A stretch of 64,000 bases of DNA from SIG603 sp044432645 (GCA_044432645.1 JAWXUM010000003.1:62001-126000); one strand, 5' to 3'. Shown: positions 43,417 to 53,029, counted from the stretch's first letter. Numbers and translations: made by a program. The notes: generated by a model from the letters alone, not told the origin.

Positions 43417-44592
43417 TTAACCTACAACTACGCCTTCAACGTTAAAGTTCATAGAACCTGTAATAACGCTGTCGTCGATGTCTGTAACTTCTACGCCTTC
43501 GTTTGTAACGATTGGCTCTTCAACCATTGTAATTTCACCAGTTGTTGAATCGATTTCTAAAGATACGCCTGAGAATACATCCCATTCTCCTGAAATCATC
43601 AAGTCAGCTACTGCTTCAACGATTTCTTCTGTACCTTCAGTTGCGTTGTCTGTTAAAGGAGAAATGTCAACAAAACCTTCTGCTAAACCACCGTAGTAGT
43701 TACCAACGATGTCCATAAATGATTCTGCATCTGTCATAGCTGTTTCAATAGCTAGTTCATAATAGATGTACCAGTTCCAAATTGGAGCAGTAATGTGTGC
43801 ATCTGGAGCTTGATCTGTCATGTCTGAGTTGTAACCAAAACCGTAAATGCCGTTTTCTTCAGCAACCATTTGAGGTTGTGCAGAGTCACTATGTTGTGTA
43901 ATGATACCTACATCGTAAGTATTAATTAAAGCTTCAGCAGCTTGACGCTCTAAAGTTTCGTCGCCCCAGCTTGAAATTTCGTTAACATACACAGTCGCAT
44001 CAGGGTTAACTGATTGTACACCTAAAGTAAATGCGTTAATACCTGAACATGTTTCAGCATATTCTAAGTTATAAGCAGCAACATAACCGATAGCATCGTT
44101 GCCTGTTTCTAAAGATTTTAGACCAGCAGCAACACCAGCTAGGTAACGAGCTTGGTAAATTCTACCAAAATAGTTGTTAAAATTTGTGTCATTGCTTAGG
44201 TAACCAGTTGCATGTGAGAAGATAATGTCTGAATATTCTTCTTGGTTAGCAGCTGTATCAAAAGCTGTAATGTAACCGAAAGAAATACCAAAGATGATGT
44301 CGCAACCTTGACCAGCAAGTGTATCAATAGCAGCAGCAACTTGTGTGTCGTCTTCCTCAACGTTATCAACAATTAATAGTTGAGTTTCAGTGTCTAGGCC
44401 TAGGTTTTCCATAGCTGTTACAATACCATCGTTATGTTGGTATGTATAGCCTGAAGTATCGTTTTGGCTTGTGATGTAGATAGCACCAACGATGATTTCA
44501 TCATCAGCTGAACTACTAGTATCGCTAGAAGCACAAGCTGTTGCTGAAAATGCTACAACGATAGATAAGATAAGTGCAAGAATTTTTTTCAT
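43417..44592 (-). CDS. BMP-family substrate-binding lipoprotein
   Basis: Extracellular binding protein (PnrA/BmpA family, 391 residues). The signal peptide ends in the lipobox FSATAC with lipidated C20. The mature part begins IIVGAIYITSQNDTSGYTYQ, the usual first strand; PnrA-type proteins bind purine nucleosides. It is followed by the ATPase and two permeases and preceded by xpt, so purine or nucleoside uptake is the best guess. Confidence 0.92.
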   Translation of the reverse strand: MKKILALILSIVVAFSATACASSDTSSSADDEIIVGAIYITSQNDTSGYTYQHNDGIVTAMENLGLDTETQLLIVDNVEEDDTQVAAAIDTLAGQGCDIIFGISFGYITAFDTAANQEEYSDIIFSHATGYLSNDTNFNNYFGRIYQARYLAGVAAGLKSLETGNDAIGYVAAYNLEYAETCSGINAFTLGVQSVNPDATVYVNEISSWGDETLERQAAEALINTYDVGIITQHSDSAQPQMVAEENGIYGFGYNSDMTDQAPDAHITAPIWNWYIYYELAIETAMTDAESFMDIVGNYYGGLAEGFVDISPLTDNATEGTEEIVEAVADLMISGEWDVFSGVSLEIDSTTGEITMVEEPIVTNEGVEVTDIDDSVITGSMNFNVEGVVVG

Positions 44593-44658
44593 TCTTTTTC
44601 TCCCTTTGTTTTTTAATTTATAATAGAAAGCCTTACGGCTATCTCGACTAAATAAATA

Positions 44659-45240
44659 TTACTCGCCTACAAAAGTAACTCCAGTTTCTTCGCTTAAACT
44701 TTGTATTCTAGCTAAAGACTCAACTCTAATGCCCATATTTCTAATCATTTCGCCACCAGGTTGAAAAGATTTTTCGATGGCAATTCCAGCACCTATAATA
44801 GTAGCACCAGCTTCATTGATAAGCTTAATTAAACCTTCTAATGCAGCTCCATTTGCTAAAAAATCATCTATAATAAGCACATTATCGCTCTCGTTTAAAT
44901 ACTCTTTAGAAAGAATAATGTCGTAAACTTTACCATGAGTAAAAGACTCTACTTTGCTAGTATAAACATCACCTGCAATATTTTTTGTTTGATTTTTCTT
45001 AGCGAAAATTACAGGACAATTATTAAAATGCTGTGCAACTATACAGGCAATCCCTATGCCAGAAGCTTCAATAGTAAGAATTTTGTTAATACCACTATTT
45101 TCAAAACGGCGACTAAATTCTGCGCCTATTTCGCTTAACAGTTCCACATCAATTTGATGGTTCAAAAAACTATCTACCTTTAAGACTCCTGTTCCACGAA
45201 CTTTTCCGTCTTTACGAATACGCTCTTTTAAAAGTTCCAT
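44659..45240 (-). CDS. xpt: Xanthine phosphoribosyltransferase
   Basis: Converts xanthine to XMP with PRPP. The 193-residue product from the ATG at 45240 matches Xpt in length; this start is 10 nt after AGG(TAG), better than the in-frame ATG at 45258. Motifs: LKVDSFLNHQID near the start, EASGIGIA, and the PRPP site VLIIDDFLANGAALEGL. It is 66 nt upstream of the importer genes. A canonical purine riboswitch, common before xpt, is not visible. Confidence 0.94.
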   Translation of the reverse strand: MELLKERIRKDGKVRGTGVLKVDSFLNHQIDVELLSEIGAEFSRRFENSGINKILTIEASGIGIACIVAQHFNNCPVIFAKKNQTKNIAGDVYTSKVESFTHGKVYDIILSKEYLNESDNVLIIDDFLANGAALEGLIKLINEAGATIIGAGIAIEKSFQPGGEMIRNMGIRVESLARIQSLSEETGVTFVGE

Positions 45241-45565
45241 AATAATGCTACCTTTCATTTCGCCTAAAATTCACAACAAATTTTAATATAAACGTTATTC
45301 TTATATTTTAACGAATATTAAACAAAATCGCAACATATATTTTACATTTTTCAATATTTAAGCAGAAAAATTTAATGTGGATTTCATCTAATTTCTGTTC
45401 AATTTGACGAATTCCGTGTATTTTCATGTTTTTAAAACTATTTTCACATAATTTTGTCACTTTAAAACAAAAAATTAATTTGTTTTATTCTGTGTTGAAT
45501 TTATGAATAAAGTTTGTTATAATTTAATTGATATAAAATTATTTAAATCGGTTCAAGAGGTATAT
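45241..45565. promoter_or_regulatory. Divergent promoter region between xpt and the CapD-like gene
   Basis: This 325-nt gap holds two outward promoters. Minus strand: TTGCGA (45333-45328), 17 nt, TAAAAT (45310-45305), for xpt. Plus strand: TTGAAT (45495-45500), 17 nt, TATAAT (45518-45523), for the dehydratase. The AT-rich centre has no gene, tRNA or purine-riboswitch core that I can see. Confidence 0.65.
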
Positions 45566-46666
45566 ATGATAAAAAAAATAGAAACTAAAATGCTTAACGA
45601 AATTAATATTAAAGATTTGCTTTTTCGTGACCCAATTGTTACAGATAGTTCACTTAACAAAGAGTTTATAAAAGATAAAATTGTATTAGTAACTGGTGGT
45701 GCTGGTTCTATAGGCAGTGAAATATGTCGACAAATTTTAAAAAATCAAGCTAAATTTTTACTTATTTTAGATATTAACGAAAATGGTTTATTTGATATTA
45801 ACGAAGAATTAAAAGACGAATATGAGTGCAAATACATAACTTTACTAGGCTCGGTTCGTGACTGTGAGAGGTTAAGAATTATTTTTGAAACATATAAACC
45901 CGAACTTGTTTTTCACGCTGCTGCTCACAAGCATGTGCCTATGATGGAGATTAATCCGTTTGAGGCTATTAAAAACAATGTTGTTGGAACACATAATTTG
46001 GTAAAACAAGCAACTAAGAGCGAATGTAAAAAATTCATTTTAATTTCTACCGATAAAGCTGTTAACCCAACAAATGTCATGGGTGCTACTAAAAGAATTT
46101 GCGAACTTATCGTTAAAGGCTATAGTAACGGTAAAACTGAAATGGTAGCCGTACGTTTTGGTAACGTGCTAGGCTCTAACGGTTCTGTTATTCCACTTTT
46201 TCAAAAACAGATTGCGAGTGGTGGACCTGTTACTATTACTGATAAAAATATGACTAGGTATTTTATTTCTATTTCAGAAGCTGTTTCTCTAGTATTATCA
46301 GCTGGTGCGTTTGCTAAAGGTAGCGAGCTATTTGTTTTGGACATGGGACAACCTGTTAACATTTATGACCTTGCTATTAATTTAATTAAACTTTCTGGGT
46401 TTCGACCATTTAAAGATATTGATATTAAAGTTACTGGTTTAAGACCCGGCGAAAAAATGTTCGAAGAGCTTAACTTAAGCTCTGAAATTGTTGATAAAAC
46501 TACACATGAAAAGATTTTTGTAATACAAGATAACGGTGTTACTAAAGAGTACATATGTGATAAGATTAATATATTAACCAAGTTAGTACAAGAGCAAAAA
46601 GACGGCGATAAACTTCGTGAAGTTTTGTTCGCAATTGTTAAAGAAGACAATGAAAATAGACTTTAA
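45566..46666 (+). CDS. CapD/FlaA1-like nucleotide-sugar 4,6-dehydratase (short form)
   Basis: NAD-dependent SDR-type dehydratase acting on UDP-GlcNAc or a related sugar nucleotide, for surface polysaccharide. VTGGAGSIGSEICRQIL binds NAD; HAAAHKHVPMME and STDKAVNPTNVMGATKR carry the catalytic region, where Tyr of YxxxK is Met (MGATK), typical of this family. The ATG at 45566 with AAGAGG gives 366 residues and no membrane segments, unlike long CapD/PglF proteins. Confidence 0.9.
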   Translation: MIKKIETKMLNEINIKDLLFRDPIVTDSSLNKEFIKDKIVLVTGGAGSIGSEICRQILKNQAKFLLILDINENGLFDINEELKDEYECKYITLLGSVRDCERLRIIFETYKPELVFHAAAHKHVPMMEINPFEAIKNNVVGTHNLVKQATKSECKKFILISTDKAVNPTNVMGATKRICELIVKGYSNGKTEMVAVRFGNVLGSNGSVIPLFQKQIASGGPVTITDKNMTRYFISISEAVSLVLSAGAFAKGSELFVLDMGQPVNIYDLAINLIKLSGFRPFKDIDIKVTGLRPGEKMFEELNLSSEIVDKTTHEKIFVIQDNGVTKEYICDKINILTKLVQEQKDGDKLREVLFAIVKEDNENRL

Positions 46667-46675
46667 TTAAAAAAA

Positions 46676-46703
46676 TTCGCTTGAATTTCAAACGAACTTT
46701 TTC
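46676..46703 (+). terminator. Terminator after the CapD-like gene, overlapping the vanZ stop
   Basis: TTCGCTTG (46676-46683) and CAAACGAA (46689-46696) form an 8-bp stem with one mismatch, then TTTTTCTT. It includes the last codons of the convergent vanZ-like gene. Confidence 0.65.
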
Positions 46704-47161
46704 TTATATTGTACTTTCTCTTTAACTTTATAAACTATAATCACAAATAAATACATTAAAATTATACCACATATAAGACCTGAAAAATCAATCCAGACAT
46801 CCTTTATTTCACTTCCTCTTCCTTTAATAAACATTTGTATTGTTTCGTCTAAAAAAGCAACTGAAAAACCAACAAAAATAATATTTATTAGATTTTGTCT
46901 ATTTTTAGGGAAGAAATTAAGAAGCAATAGTCCCCCTAAAGTCATAAACTCACAAAAATGTGCTAATTTACGTATAGAAAAAGTGCTTACTGAGGAATTG
47001 CTTGTATCAAATTCAATAAACTCTTCTAAAATTTCGGTGATAACTTCTTGCACGTAGGTGCTAATTTCACTTGACTGCTGTGCTGGAATTAACGAATTCC
47101 CCCAAATAAAGCAAATCATAGCAACTAAGAGAACTCGTAAAACAATTATATATTTATTCAT
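46688..47161 (-). CDS. VanZ-like membrane protein
   Basis: A 157-residue protein with four hydrophobic segments. SFSIRKLAHFCEFMTLGGLLL and VAFLDETIQMFIKGRGSEIKDVWIDFSG, given here in shortened form, match the VanZ family (RKxAHFxEY and DExxQxFxxGRxxxxxDVxxD). VanZ confers low teicoplanin resistance in enterococci, but most family members have no known function. TTATTTCTCC before the ATG gives a GGAG site. Confidence 0.85.
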   Translation of the reverse strand: MNKYIIVLRVLLVAMICFIWGNSLIPAQQSSEISTYVQEVITEILEEFIEFDTSNSSVSTFSIRKLAHFCEFMTLGGLLLLNFFPKNRQNLINIIFVGFSVAFLDETIQMFIKGRGSEIKDVWIDFSGLICGIILMYLFVIIVYKVKEKVQYKKKFV

Positions 47162-47210
47162 TTATTTCTCCAATTAAATAAATTTAAAACTTAATGTTAA
47201 TTTACCACTT

Positions 47211-47239
47211 ATACTAACACATAAATTTAACTTCGTCAA
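47211..47239 (-). promoter_or_regulatory. Promoter of the vanZ-like gene
   Basis: On the minus strand, TTGACG (47239-47234), 17-nt spacer, TAGTAT (47216-47211). Confidence 0.55.
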
Positions 47240-47273
47240 ACAGCTCATATTATACAAGATAACACAATTTAAA

Positions 47274-47302
47274 TTGATTTCAATTTTTTTATATGATATA
47301 AT
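47274..47302 (+). promoter_or_regulatory. Promoter of the gtrA-like gene
   Basis: TTGATT (47274-47279), 17-nt spacer, TATAAT (47297-47302) preceded by TGA (extended -10). Confidence 0.6.
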
Positions 47303-47334
47303 TAACTAATATTATTAAACAGGAGAATTATGCT

Positions 47335-47745
47335 GTGAATTTCAAAAAATTACTCATTAAACATAAATCATTATTGTTATATGCTATTTTCGGAGTGCTT
47401 ACGACAATTATAAATTTACTCTGTTACCAAATTTGTTACGCTTATTTGCAAATTTCTAACATTCCTAGCGTTGTTATTTCGTGGATTGTTTCAGTTTTGT
47501 TTGCTTATTTTACGAATAGAAGTATTGTTTTTAACAGTCAAAATTTCGATAAAAAATCTATTGTTAAAGAATTAATCAGTTTTTTTGGTTGTAGATTAGC
47601 TACTGGTTTTTTAGATGTTGTAATAATGTTTTTAACTGTCGATATTTTACAATTCAACTCACTTTTAATGAAATTGTTGTCGAATGTTTTAGTAATCATA
47701 ATCAATTATATTGCAAGCAAGTTATTTATCTTCAAAAAGAAATAG
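47335..47745 (+). CDS. GtrA-like membrane protein
   Basis: A 136-residue protein with four predicted membrane segments, beginning near YAIFGVLTTIINLLCY and ending with IINYIASKLFIFKKK, the usual GtrA pattern. GtrA-type proteins help move lipid-linked sugars across the membrane for polysaccharide or teichoic acid glycosylation. The start is GTG at 47335, 9 nt after AGGAG; an ATG five bases earlier would end after two codons at a TGA overlapping the GTG. Confidence 0.85.
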   Translation: MNFKKLLIKHKSLLLYAIFGVLTTIINLLCYQICYAYLQISNIPSVVISWIVSVLFAYFTNRSIVFNSQNFDKKSIVKELISFFGCRLATGFLDVVIMFLTVDILQFNSLLMKLLSNVLVIIINYIASKLFIFKKK

Positions 47746-47765
47746 TCTTACAATTTATTTAATTT

Positions 47766-48665
47766 TCATGTAAGCCAATTCAAAATATATCTATAAGTTT
47801 CTGTTTTATTCATTTCATTTAAAAGCTCGTGTCTTTCGCCTTTGTTGAGTTTCAAAGTCAACTTAGAGTGAGATTTAGCGAGCTTTTTATAATGCTTTTT
47901 AGCACCTTTTCCATATCCAGCCACTTTATCTTTCGTTCCAGCTATAAACAAAACTGGTATATCTGGTATATTTTCACCCCAATTAGCACTCCCCCACTTT
48001 TTAAGACCAGCAAGCATTTCCAAATTAGCAGAATCGGCAAATGGGTTTCCACAAAGTTCATCGTCTACAAATTCTCTTACAATTTTCTCATTAGAAGTAA
48101 GCCAAGCGTACAGTTTGACTTTTTCATCATAATCTGTTGACATTTTACCGTTTATAAGTCTGTTATATATTTTAGAAGTATGAGTATATCCATTTTTTCT
48201 TACACTTTTTTCAAGTTTGTAAACAAAAAAGTCAATAGCTTTTATGTAATTAGGCGTACCCATTAATATTAGCTTAGAAAGATAGTCGTATTTATCCGCA
48301 AAAAGTGCAGACAGAATACTCCCCATGCTATGCCCAAACAAAATTACAGGGAGTTGAGGATAATCAGCTTTTACCTGAACAAAAAGATTGTGCATATCCT
48401 TTATTACAAAATCAAATCCACCGTCTTTTTTAGCAAAAACACCAAATTCACCATTGGCTGTTTTTCCGTGACCTAAATGGTCATTTGCACATACAATGTA
48501 CCCATTTTCAGCCAAAAAAGCCATAAATTCCTTATATCTTCCAGAATGCTCTGTCATTCCGTGTGCTATTTGAATAATAGCTTTAGGATTTTCAGGTATA
48601 TAAATTTGCGAGAAAACATCACATTCGCCACTAGCCGATTTTCTGTACCACTGCAATTTTTTCAT
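47766..48665 (-). CDS. Alpha/beta hydrolase (monoacylglycerol-lipase-like)
   Basis: Serine hydrolase of the lysophospholipase/monoacylglycerol lipase group, 299 residues, no signal peptide. IAHGMTEHSGRY is the oxyanion region, GHSMGS the nucleophile elbow, GTKDKVAGYG carries the probable Asp and GERHELLNE the His. The start is preceded by a GGGGGG stretch acting as ribosome site. Its 3' end converges on gtrA. Substrate unknown. Confidence 0.88.
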   Translation of the reverse strand: MKKLQWYRKSASGECDVFSQIYIPENPKAIIQIAHGMTEHSGRYKEFMAFLAENGYIVCANDHLGHGKTANGEFGVFAKKDGGFDFVIKDMHNLFVQVKADYPQLPVILFGHSMGSILSALFADKYDYLSKLILMGTPNYIKAIDFFVYKLEKSVRKNGYTHTSKIYNRLINGKMSTDYDEKVKLYAWLTSNEKIVREFVDDELCGNPFADSANLEMLAGLKKWGSANWGENIPDIPVLFIAGTKDKVAGYGKGAKKHYKKLAKSHSKLTLKLNKGERHELLNEMNKTETYRYILNWLT

Positions 48666-48803
48666 ATGTACCCCCCATTTTATAAAAATGAATTAATTTA
48701 TAAAATTGTACTACAAAAAATTATAGTTAGCAATAAATTAAAGCAAAGATATACATATATGACAATAATATTGTATTTTTTTGTCGCTATTGATTAAATC
48801 AAA

Positions 48804-48843
48804 AAAGCAAGGACATCACATAAACGTGATTAATCCTTGCTTT
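48804..48843 (-). terminator. Terminator after tarL
   Basis: A two-part stem: AAAGCAAGGA (48804-48813) with TCCTTGCTTT (48834-48843), and inside it ATCAC (48815-48819) with GTGAT (48826-48830). On the minus strand it is followed by TTTTTGATTT. It lies 6 nt past the tarL stop. Confidence 0.8.
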
Positions 48844-48848
48844 AATTT

Positions 48849-51293
48849 TTATAACAAAATATCTGTAATACGTTTGGCTGTATTTCCGTCGTTCAAACTA
48901 TAATATTTTTCCTTGAACTCACGTATATTGGTATAATTGTAATTTTCTATATCTTTAATTTTTTCAACCAAATCATCAGCATCTCTTACTTGAATTCCAT
49001 AATTTAAAGTTTCTAAATCAAAATTCAATTTTTCTTTTTTTATAAAGCTGTTTTCATCTGGCCTATAAAGGAAAATTGGTTTTTCTTTAACAGTAAAAAG
49101 CATAGTTTCTGGTCTGTAGTCACCAATTACAATATCTGCAACGCTTAAGGCTTGTAAAAGCGACATAGTACTACCATAAATATCTATTATAAAACTTGAG
49201 TAAATGGCTGGCGAAATTATTGCCCCTTTATCTTTAAGTCCATAATGGAACAATACAACATAATCGTCGTCTAAATATTCTTTTAATATACTTTGCTCTA
49301 AAAGAACACGTTTTTTCAAAGATAATCTTTTTCTTGGAATGTATAAAATCACCTTTTTATCGACCGAAGACGGCATCATTTCGTGTAATAAATCCAAAGT
49401 TTGATTTTTGAAATTTTCATCACAAATTAAATCCCCTAAAATTGAACCTGTTGCATTTACTTTGCCAAATTTCATTGAATTAGCATATATTTCTTTTAGG
49501 TTGTCACTTAATACACAAATTTCATCTAAATTAGCGTAAGGAGTAGCAACGTTTAGTAATTCTTTATTTAACGAAGCTATGTTTTCAAGTTTGTTATAGG
49601 CAAATTTATAAATAGGGAAAGTTTCATTTCCAATGAAAATAATTTTTTGTTCATTATTTTTTGGAATTACGTCAATTAAACTACAATTGTTTGTCATAAG
49701 TATAAACTTAGCGTTTCCTAGAATTTGAGCTAAAATTTTAGCCTCTTGCAAATTTAAACTTTCATGAATTATTTCAACATCAAATTGAGTATGTCTACTT
49801 ATATAATCTTTTAAATAAATTGCACTGTGGAAACCGTTTGAACTATTGTAAATGATAACCACTTTAGATGAATTTATTGTACTTGTTTCATAAATTTTTT
49901 GTGATTGCTGTTTTATTTTGTCTAGATTATTTATGCTAGCATCAATTCGCTGAAAATTCGGATTTGGTCGTGGTAAAGTATAAAATTCACCCTCAATCGG
50001 AACTTCTCGTCTATATTTTTCTAAGCTATCACCAAAAACTTCTTGAATAATTCTTTCAGTTGAATGCCCATCGCAACTAGCCATGAATTTTTGCTTAAAA
50101 GCTTTAATTTTTTCTTTGTCAAACCTTGTGTCTATATTTTTAATATAGTCAATCATTTCGCTATTTTTTTTGCAAATTGGGCCTGGTGCAAGCTCAAAAT
50201 AATCATAATAAAAACCACGCCAATCAAAATATGTATCTAAATCGTAAGCAAAGAAAATTAGTGGTCTTTCAAATAAAGAGTATTCAAAAACTAAAGAAGA
50301 ATAGTCAGAAATGCAAATATCACTTACACAAAGCAAATCTTCAATTGACATAGTTTTTGTAAAATCGACTGCAAAATCTTTTAAATGTTCAGGTATTGGA
50401 GCAATTTTTTTAACTAGTGGGTGATGTTTACAAACAACCACATATTCGTCACCAAGTTCTTTTTGGAACATATCAAGATTAAACATTGTAGAAGTTGTAG
50501 CTTTTGCTACACGACCCCTAAAAGTAGGAGCAAACAAGATAACTTTTTTGCCTTTTGCTTGTGGAAATAATTCGTATAAAGTTTCATAAGCTTTGTTAAT
50601 GTAATCTTTTTTATAGAAAAAATCAGTACGGCTAACCCCAAGTGGTCTAACAATATTTTCGTCTGGTTTATGGTTCATAGCTTCATTGTAAGCCCAAACA
50701 ACCTCGGGACTGCTTACCGTTACTATGCCATTATTTTTATAAAAAGGATATTGTAATGTTGTTTTTCGATCATCACCAAAAAGAAGATCCGCTGTACTTA
50801 GACCAAATTTTTTAAAGGCACCACAGCCGTGCCAAGTATTTATAATTTTAGTTTCAGGTCGAAGTTCTACACAACTTAAAACTTGAGAAGATTCATTTAC
50901 AAAAACAACCTTTGCTGTTGCCATATCACGTACTAAAGCAATATTTCGTCTATGAACATCTATTCTTTTTATAACAGTTGTTCGTAAAAAATGCGAATGA
51001 ATATTTAAGTCATAATTTTTGACAAGTTCATCAAATAATAATGAAAAACAATTTGTAATTATATCAAGTCTAATCTCAACAAATAACACTTTACTTTCGT
51101 CTATTGGATTTTTAGAATATTTTTTATATTCTTTTGGATATTTGTATTTTAGAGTATACCACTTAAATAATTTAGCGTCGTGTTTTTTGTAATTTTTTGT
51201 TATAGCCTTATTAATATTTGTAAAAAAATTGCTTATAGCTAAAAATACAGTGTGCAAAAAAGTTCTACTTAATTTATCGAATAATATATCCAT
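48849..51293 (-). CDS. tarL: TarL/TagF-type polyol-phosphate transferase with a degenerate second domain
   Basis: CDP-glycerol/ribitol glycerophosphotransferase family, 814 residues. The first catalytic domain (~60-430) has NTWHGCGAFKKFG, VCKHHP, SDYSSLVFEYSLF and the RGFYYDY-ELAPGP pattern. A second, related domain (~470-814) keeps GDYRPETMLF and the chain ending DGNTAKRI but lacks the WHG and HHP histidines, so it is probably not catalytic. Together with tarI and tarJ upstream, ribitol phosphate is the likely unit. It acts at the inner membrane face; no signal peptide is seen. Confidence 0.85.
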   Translation of the reverse strand: MDILFDKLSRTFLHTVFLAISNFFTNINKAITKNYKKHDAKLFKWYTLKYKYPKEYKKYSKNPIDESKVLFVEIRLDIITNCFSLLFDELVKNYDLNIHSHFLRTTVIKRIDVHRRNIALVRDMATAKVVFVNESSQVLSCVELRPETKIINTWHGCGAFKKFGLSTADLLFGDDRKTTLQYPFYKNNGIVTVSSPEVVWAYNEAMNHKPDENIVRPLGVSRTDFFYKKDYINKAYETLYELFPQAKGKKVILFAPTFRGRVAKATTSTMFNLDMFQKELGDEYVVVCKHHPLVKKIAPIPEHLKDFAVDFTKTMSIEDLLCVSDICISDYSSLVFEYSLFERPLIFFAYDLDTYFDWRGFYYDYFELAPGPICKKNSEMIDYIKNIDTRFDKEKIKAFKQKFMASCDGHSTERIIQEVFGDSLEKYRREVPIEGEFYTLPRPNPNFQRIDASINNLDKIKQQSQKIYETSTINSSKVVIIYNSSNGFHSAIYLKDYISRHTQFDVEIIHESLNLQEAKILAQILGNAKFILMTNNCSLIDVIPKNNEQKIIFIGNETFPIYKFAYNKLENIASLNKELLNVATPYANLDEICVLSDNLKEIYANSMKFGKVNATGSILGDLICDENFKNQTLDLLHEMMPSSVDKKVILYIPRKRLSLKKRVLLEQSILKEYLDDDYVVLFHYGLKDKGAIISPAIYSSFIIDIYGSTMSLLQALSVADIVIGDYRPETMLFTVKEKPIFLYRPDENSFIKKEKLNFDLETLNYGIQVRDADDLVEKIKDIENYNYTNIREFKEKYYSLNDGNTAKRITDILL

Positions 51294-51299
51294 AAAACA

Positions 51300-52316
51300 T
51301 TAAACCTCCCACTTAAATACAGTTTTAGAAGGTGAGGAGTAATCCTCTTTAAAAACATCATGAACTTCTGATAAATTTCTAACAACATGGTCAAAAGAAA
51401 TTATTCTGCGAAGTCTTTTTTGAGTTTTTACATCACTTAAAATTTCTACGACTTTTTCAAAGTCAATTCTACCACTTCGGCTACATCCTACCAAAGTTAT
51501 ACCTTTTTCTAGCACGTCACGAGTGTTCATAGGCACAGTATTTTCACTCACACCCATTAAAGCTACCATGCCTTGTGGGGCAATGTGTTTTATAATTTGT
51601 TTATAAGCGGGTTCGCAGCCTAAACCACCAGCACATTCAAATGCATGGTCTACTATAAAATCATCACTTAAATCGCTTGCCAAGTGTGTTTGCGTGACAA
51701 AAGAAAAGTTTAATAGCTTGTCTGGCATAAGGCCTATAATATGCACTTTACACTCTGGACAAATCTTTTTAAGGACAATAGCAGTTACATATGCCAAGTT
51801 GCCGTCGCCCCAAATTCCTATTGTTTCTTTACGGCTAGCCGATAATTTTTTAAATCTAGTAACAGCATGAACTGAAACGCTTACAAATTCTGACATAGCA
51901 GCTACTACAGGGTCTATATCGTCGTAAGGCACTGTTCTGTCTACAGGCAAGTTAACGTATTCACGCATAAAGCCGTCGATGCCACTGGACCTAAAGCCAG
52001 TTCCTATACCATAATTTTCGTAATATTCTTCGTTAAAATTCACTGGAATATTGGGAATCATTAAAACTGTTTGACCTACTTTGTAAGTACCTGTTGGGTC
52101 AAAAACTACAGTTCCACAAGCTTCGTGAATTAAAGCCATAGGTAGTTTTTTTCTTAAAATTTCAGCACTTCTAGTACCCATGTAATACCTTTGGTCTGCA
52201 TGACAAAGTGCCATGTAGTTAGGTCTTATAACAACATCACTACCACGAGTGTTAATTTCTTTATGCTCGACCAAGAATGTTCTTGGACTAATAAGTTGAT
52301 ACACTTCACTAATCAA
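51300..52316 (-). CDS. tarJ: Ribitol-5-phosphate dehydrogenase (TarJ-like, zinc-type ADH fold)
   Basis: Reduces ribulose-5-phosphate to ribitol-5-phosphate. Medium-chain dehydrogenase with the zinc ligands in MALCHADQRYY and HEACGTV, and the NADP fold around IGIWGDGNLAYV. I prefer the TTG at 52316 (338 residues), 9 nt after a perfect AGGAGG; a TTG at 52322 is only 3 nt from it. It overlaps or abuts the end of tarI and is followed by tarL, the tarIJL order of ribitol teichoic acid loci. Confidence 0.88.
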   Translation of the reverse strand: MISEVYQLISPRTFLVEHKEINTRGSDVVIRPNYMALCHADQRYYMGTRSAEILRKKLPMALIHEACGTVVFDPTGTYKVGQTVLMIPNIPVNFNEEYYENYGIGTGFRSSGIDGFMREYVNLPVDRTVPYDDIDPVVAAMSEFVSVSVHAVTRFKKLSASRKETIGIWGDGNLAYVTAIVLKKICPECKVHIIGLMPDKLLNFSFVTQTHLASDLSDDFIVDHAFECAGGLGCEPAYKQIIKHIAPQGMVALMGVSENTVPMNTRDVLEKGITLVGCSRSGRIDFEKVVEILSDVKTQKRLRRIISFDHVVRNLSEVHDVFKEDYSSPSKTVFKWEV

Positions 52317-52318
52317 TA

Positions 52319-53029
52319 TCAAATACCTCCTATAAGAGCTTTTGCGATTTTATAATCGGTTACAGTAGTTATTTTAAAGTTACCAACATCTCCGTCAACT
52401 AAATGAACAGGTTTGCCACTAACTACAAAAATTTTGCAAGCATCGGTTAAAATTTGCTTTTGTTCTTCACTTAAAGAGAAGAACAAATCTTTAAGTTCTT
52501 TCATATTAAAGCTTTGTGGAGTTTGACCTTGATAAAGCTCTGCTCTGTTTGGAATGTCAGAAATAACTTTTCCGTCTAAAGTGTGAACAATGGTGTCAGT
52601 TGCCATAATAGCAGTGTCACAAGCGCCATGCTCCAAAACAGCGTCGATATTATCGTTAATAATTCTTTGTGTTACAAAAACTCTAACAGCATCATGAGTT
52701 ACAATTACATCTTCTTCGTTTTCGCCATATTCGTTTTGAATTTCATCAATCACATTCATAATTGTTAAGTTTCTGTCTTTACCACCTGGAACGATAACTA
52801 ATTTTCGACTTAACTCATCTGGGATATATTTTTCTACAATATCTTGCATATATGTTACCCAGTCTGGGTGAATACCAGCGTAAACCATATTAAAACGTGG
52901 GTTAAGCAAGAATTTTTCAACTGTATGAATAATTAAAGGTTTGTCTCCTAATTGTAAAAATTGTTTAGGCATGTCTGCCATATTCATTCGTGAGCCAATC
53001 CCTCCGGCTAAAACTGCTGCAAATATCAT
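52319..53029 (-). CDS. tarI: Ribitol-5-phosphate cytidylyltransferase (TarI)
   Basis: Makes CDP-ribitol from CTP and ribitol-5-phosphate. The IspD-like fold is shown by FAAVLAGGIGSRM, DMPKQFLQLGDKPLIIHT, VTHDAVRVFV and LYQGQTPQSF; 236 residues is typical. IspD itself is excluded by the tarJ and tarL neighbours rather than by sequence alone. AGGA precedes the ATG. The 53030-53261 gap upstream is very AT-rich and must hold the operon's promoter, but I see no convincing -35/-10 pair. Confidence 0.88.
   Translation of the reverse strand: MIFAAVLAGGIGSRMNMADMPKQFLQLGDKPLIIHTVEKFLLNPRFNMVYAGIHPDWVTYMQDIVEKYIPDELSRKLVIVPGGKDRNLTIMNVIDEIQNEYGENEEDVIVTHDAVRVFVTQRIINDNIDAVLEHGACDTAIMATDTIVHTLDGKVISDIPNRAELYQGQTPQSFNMKELKDLFFSLSEEQKQILTDACKIFVVSGKPVHLVDGDVGNFKITTVTDYKIAKALIGGI

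Noticed and set aside
47329..47337. ATG start for the gtrA-like gene
   Set aside because: This ATG is in another frame and meets TGA after two codons; the GTG at 47335 is correctly spaced from AGGAG.
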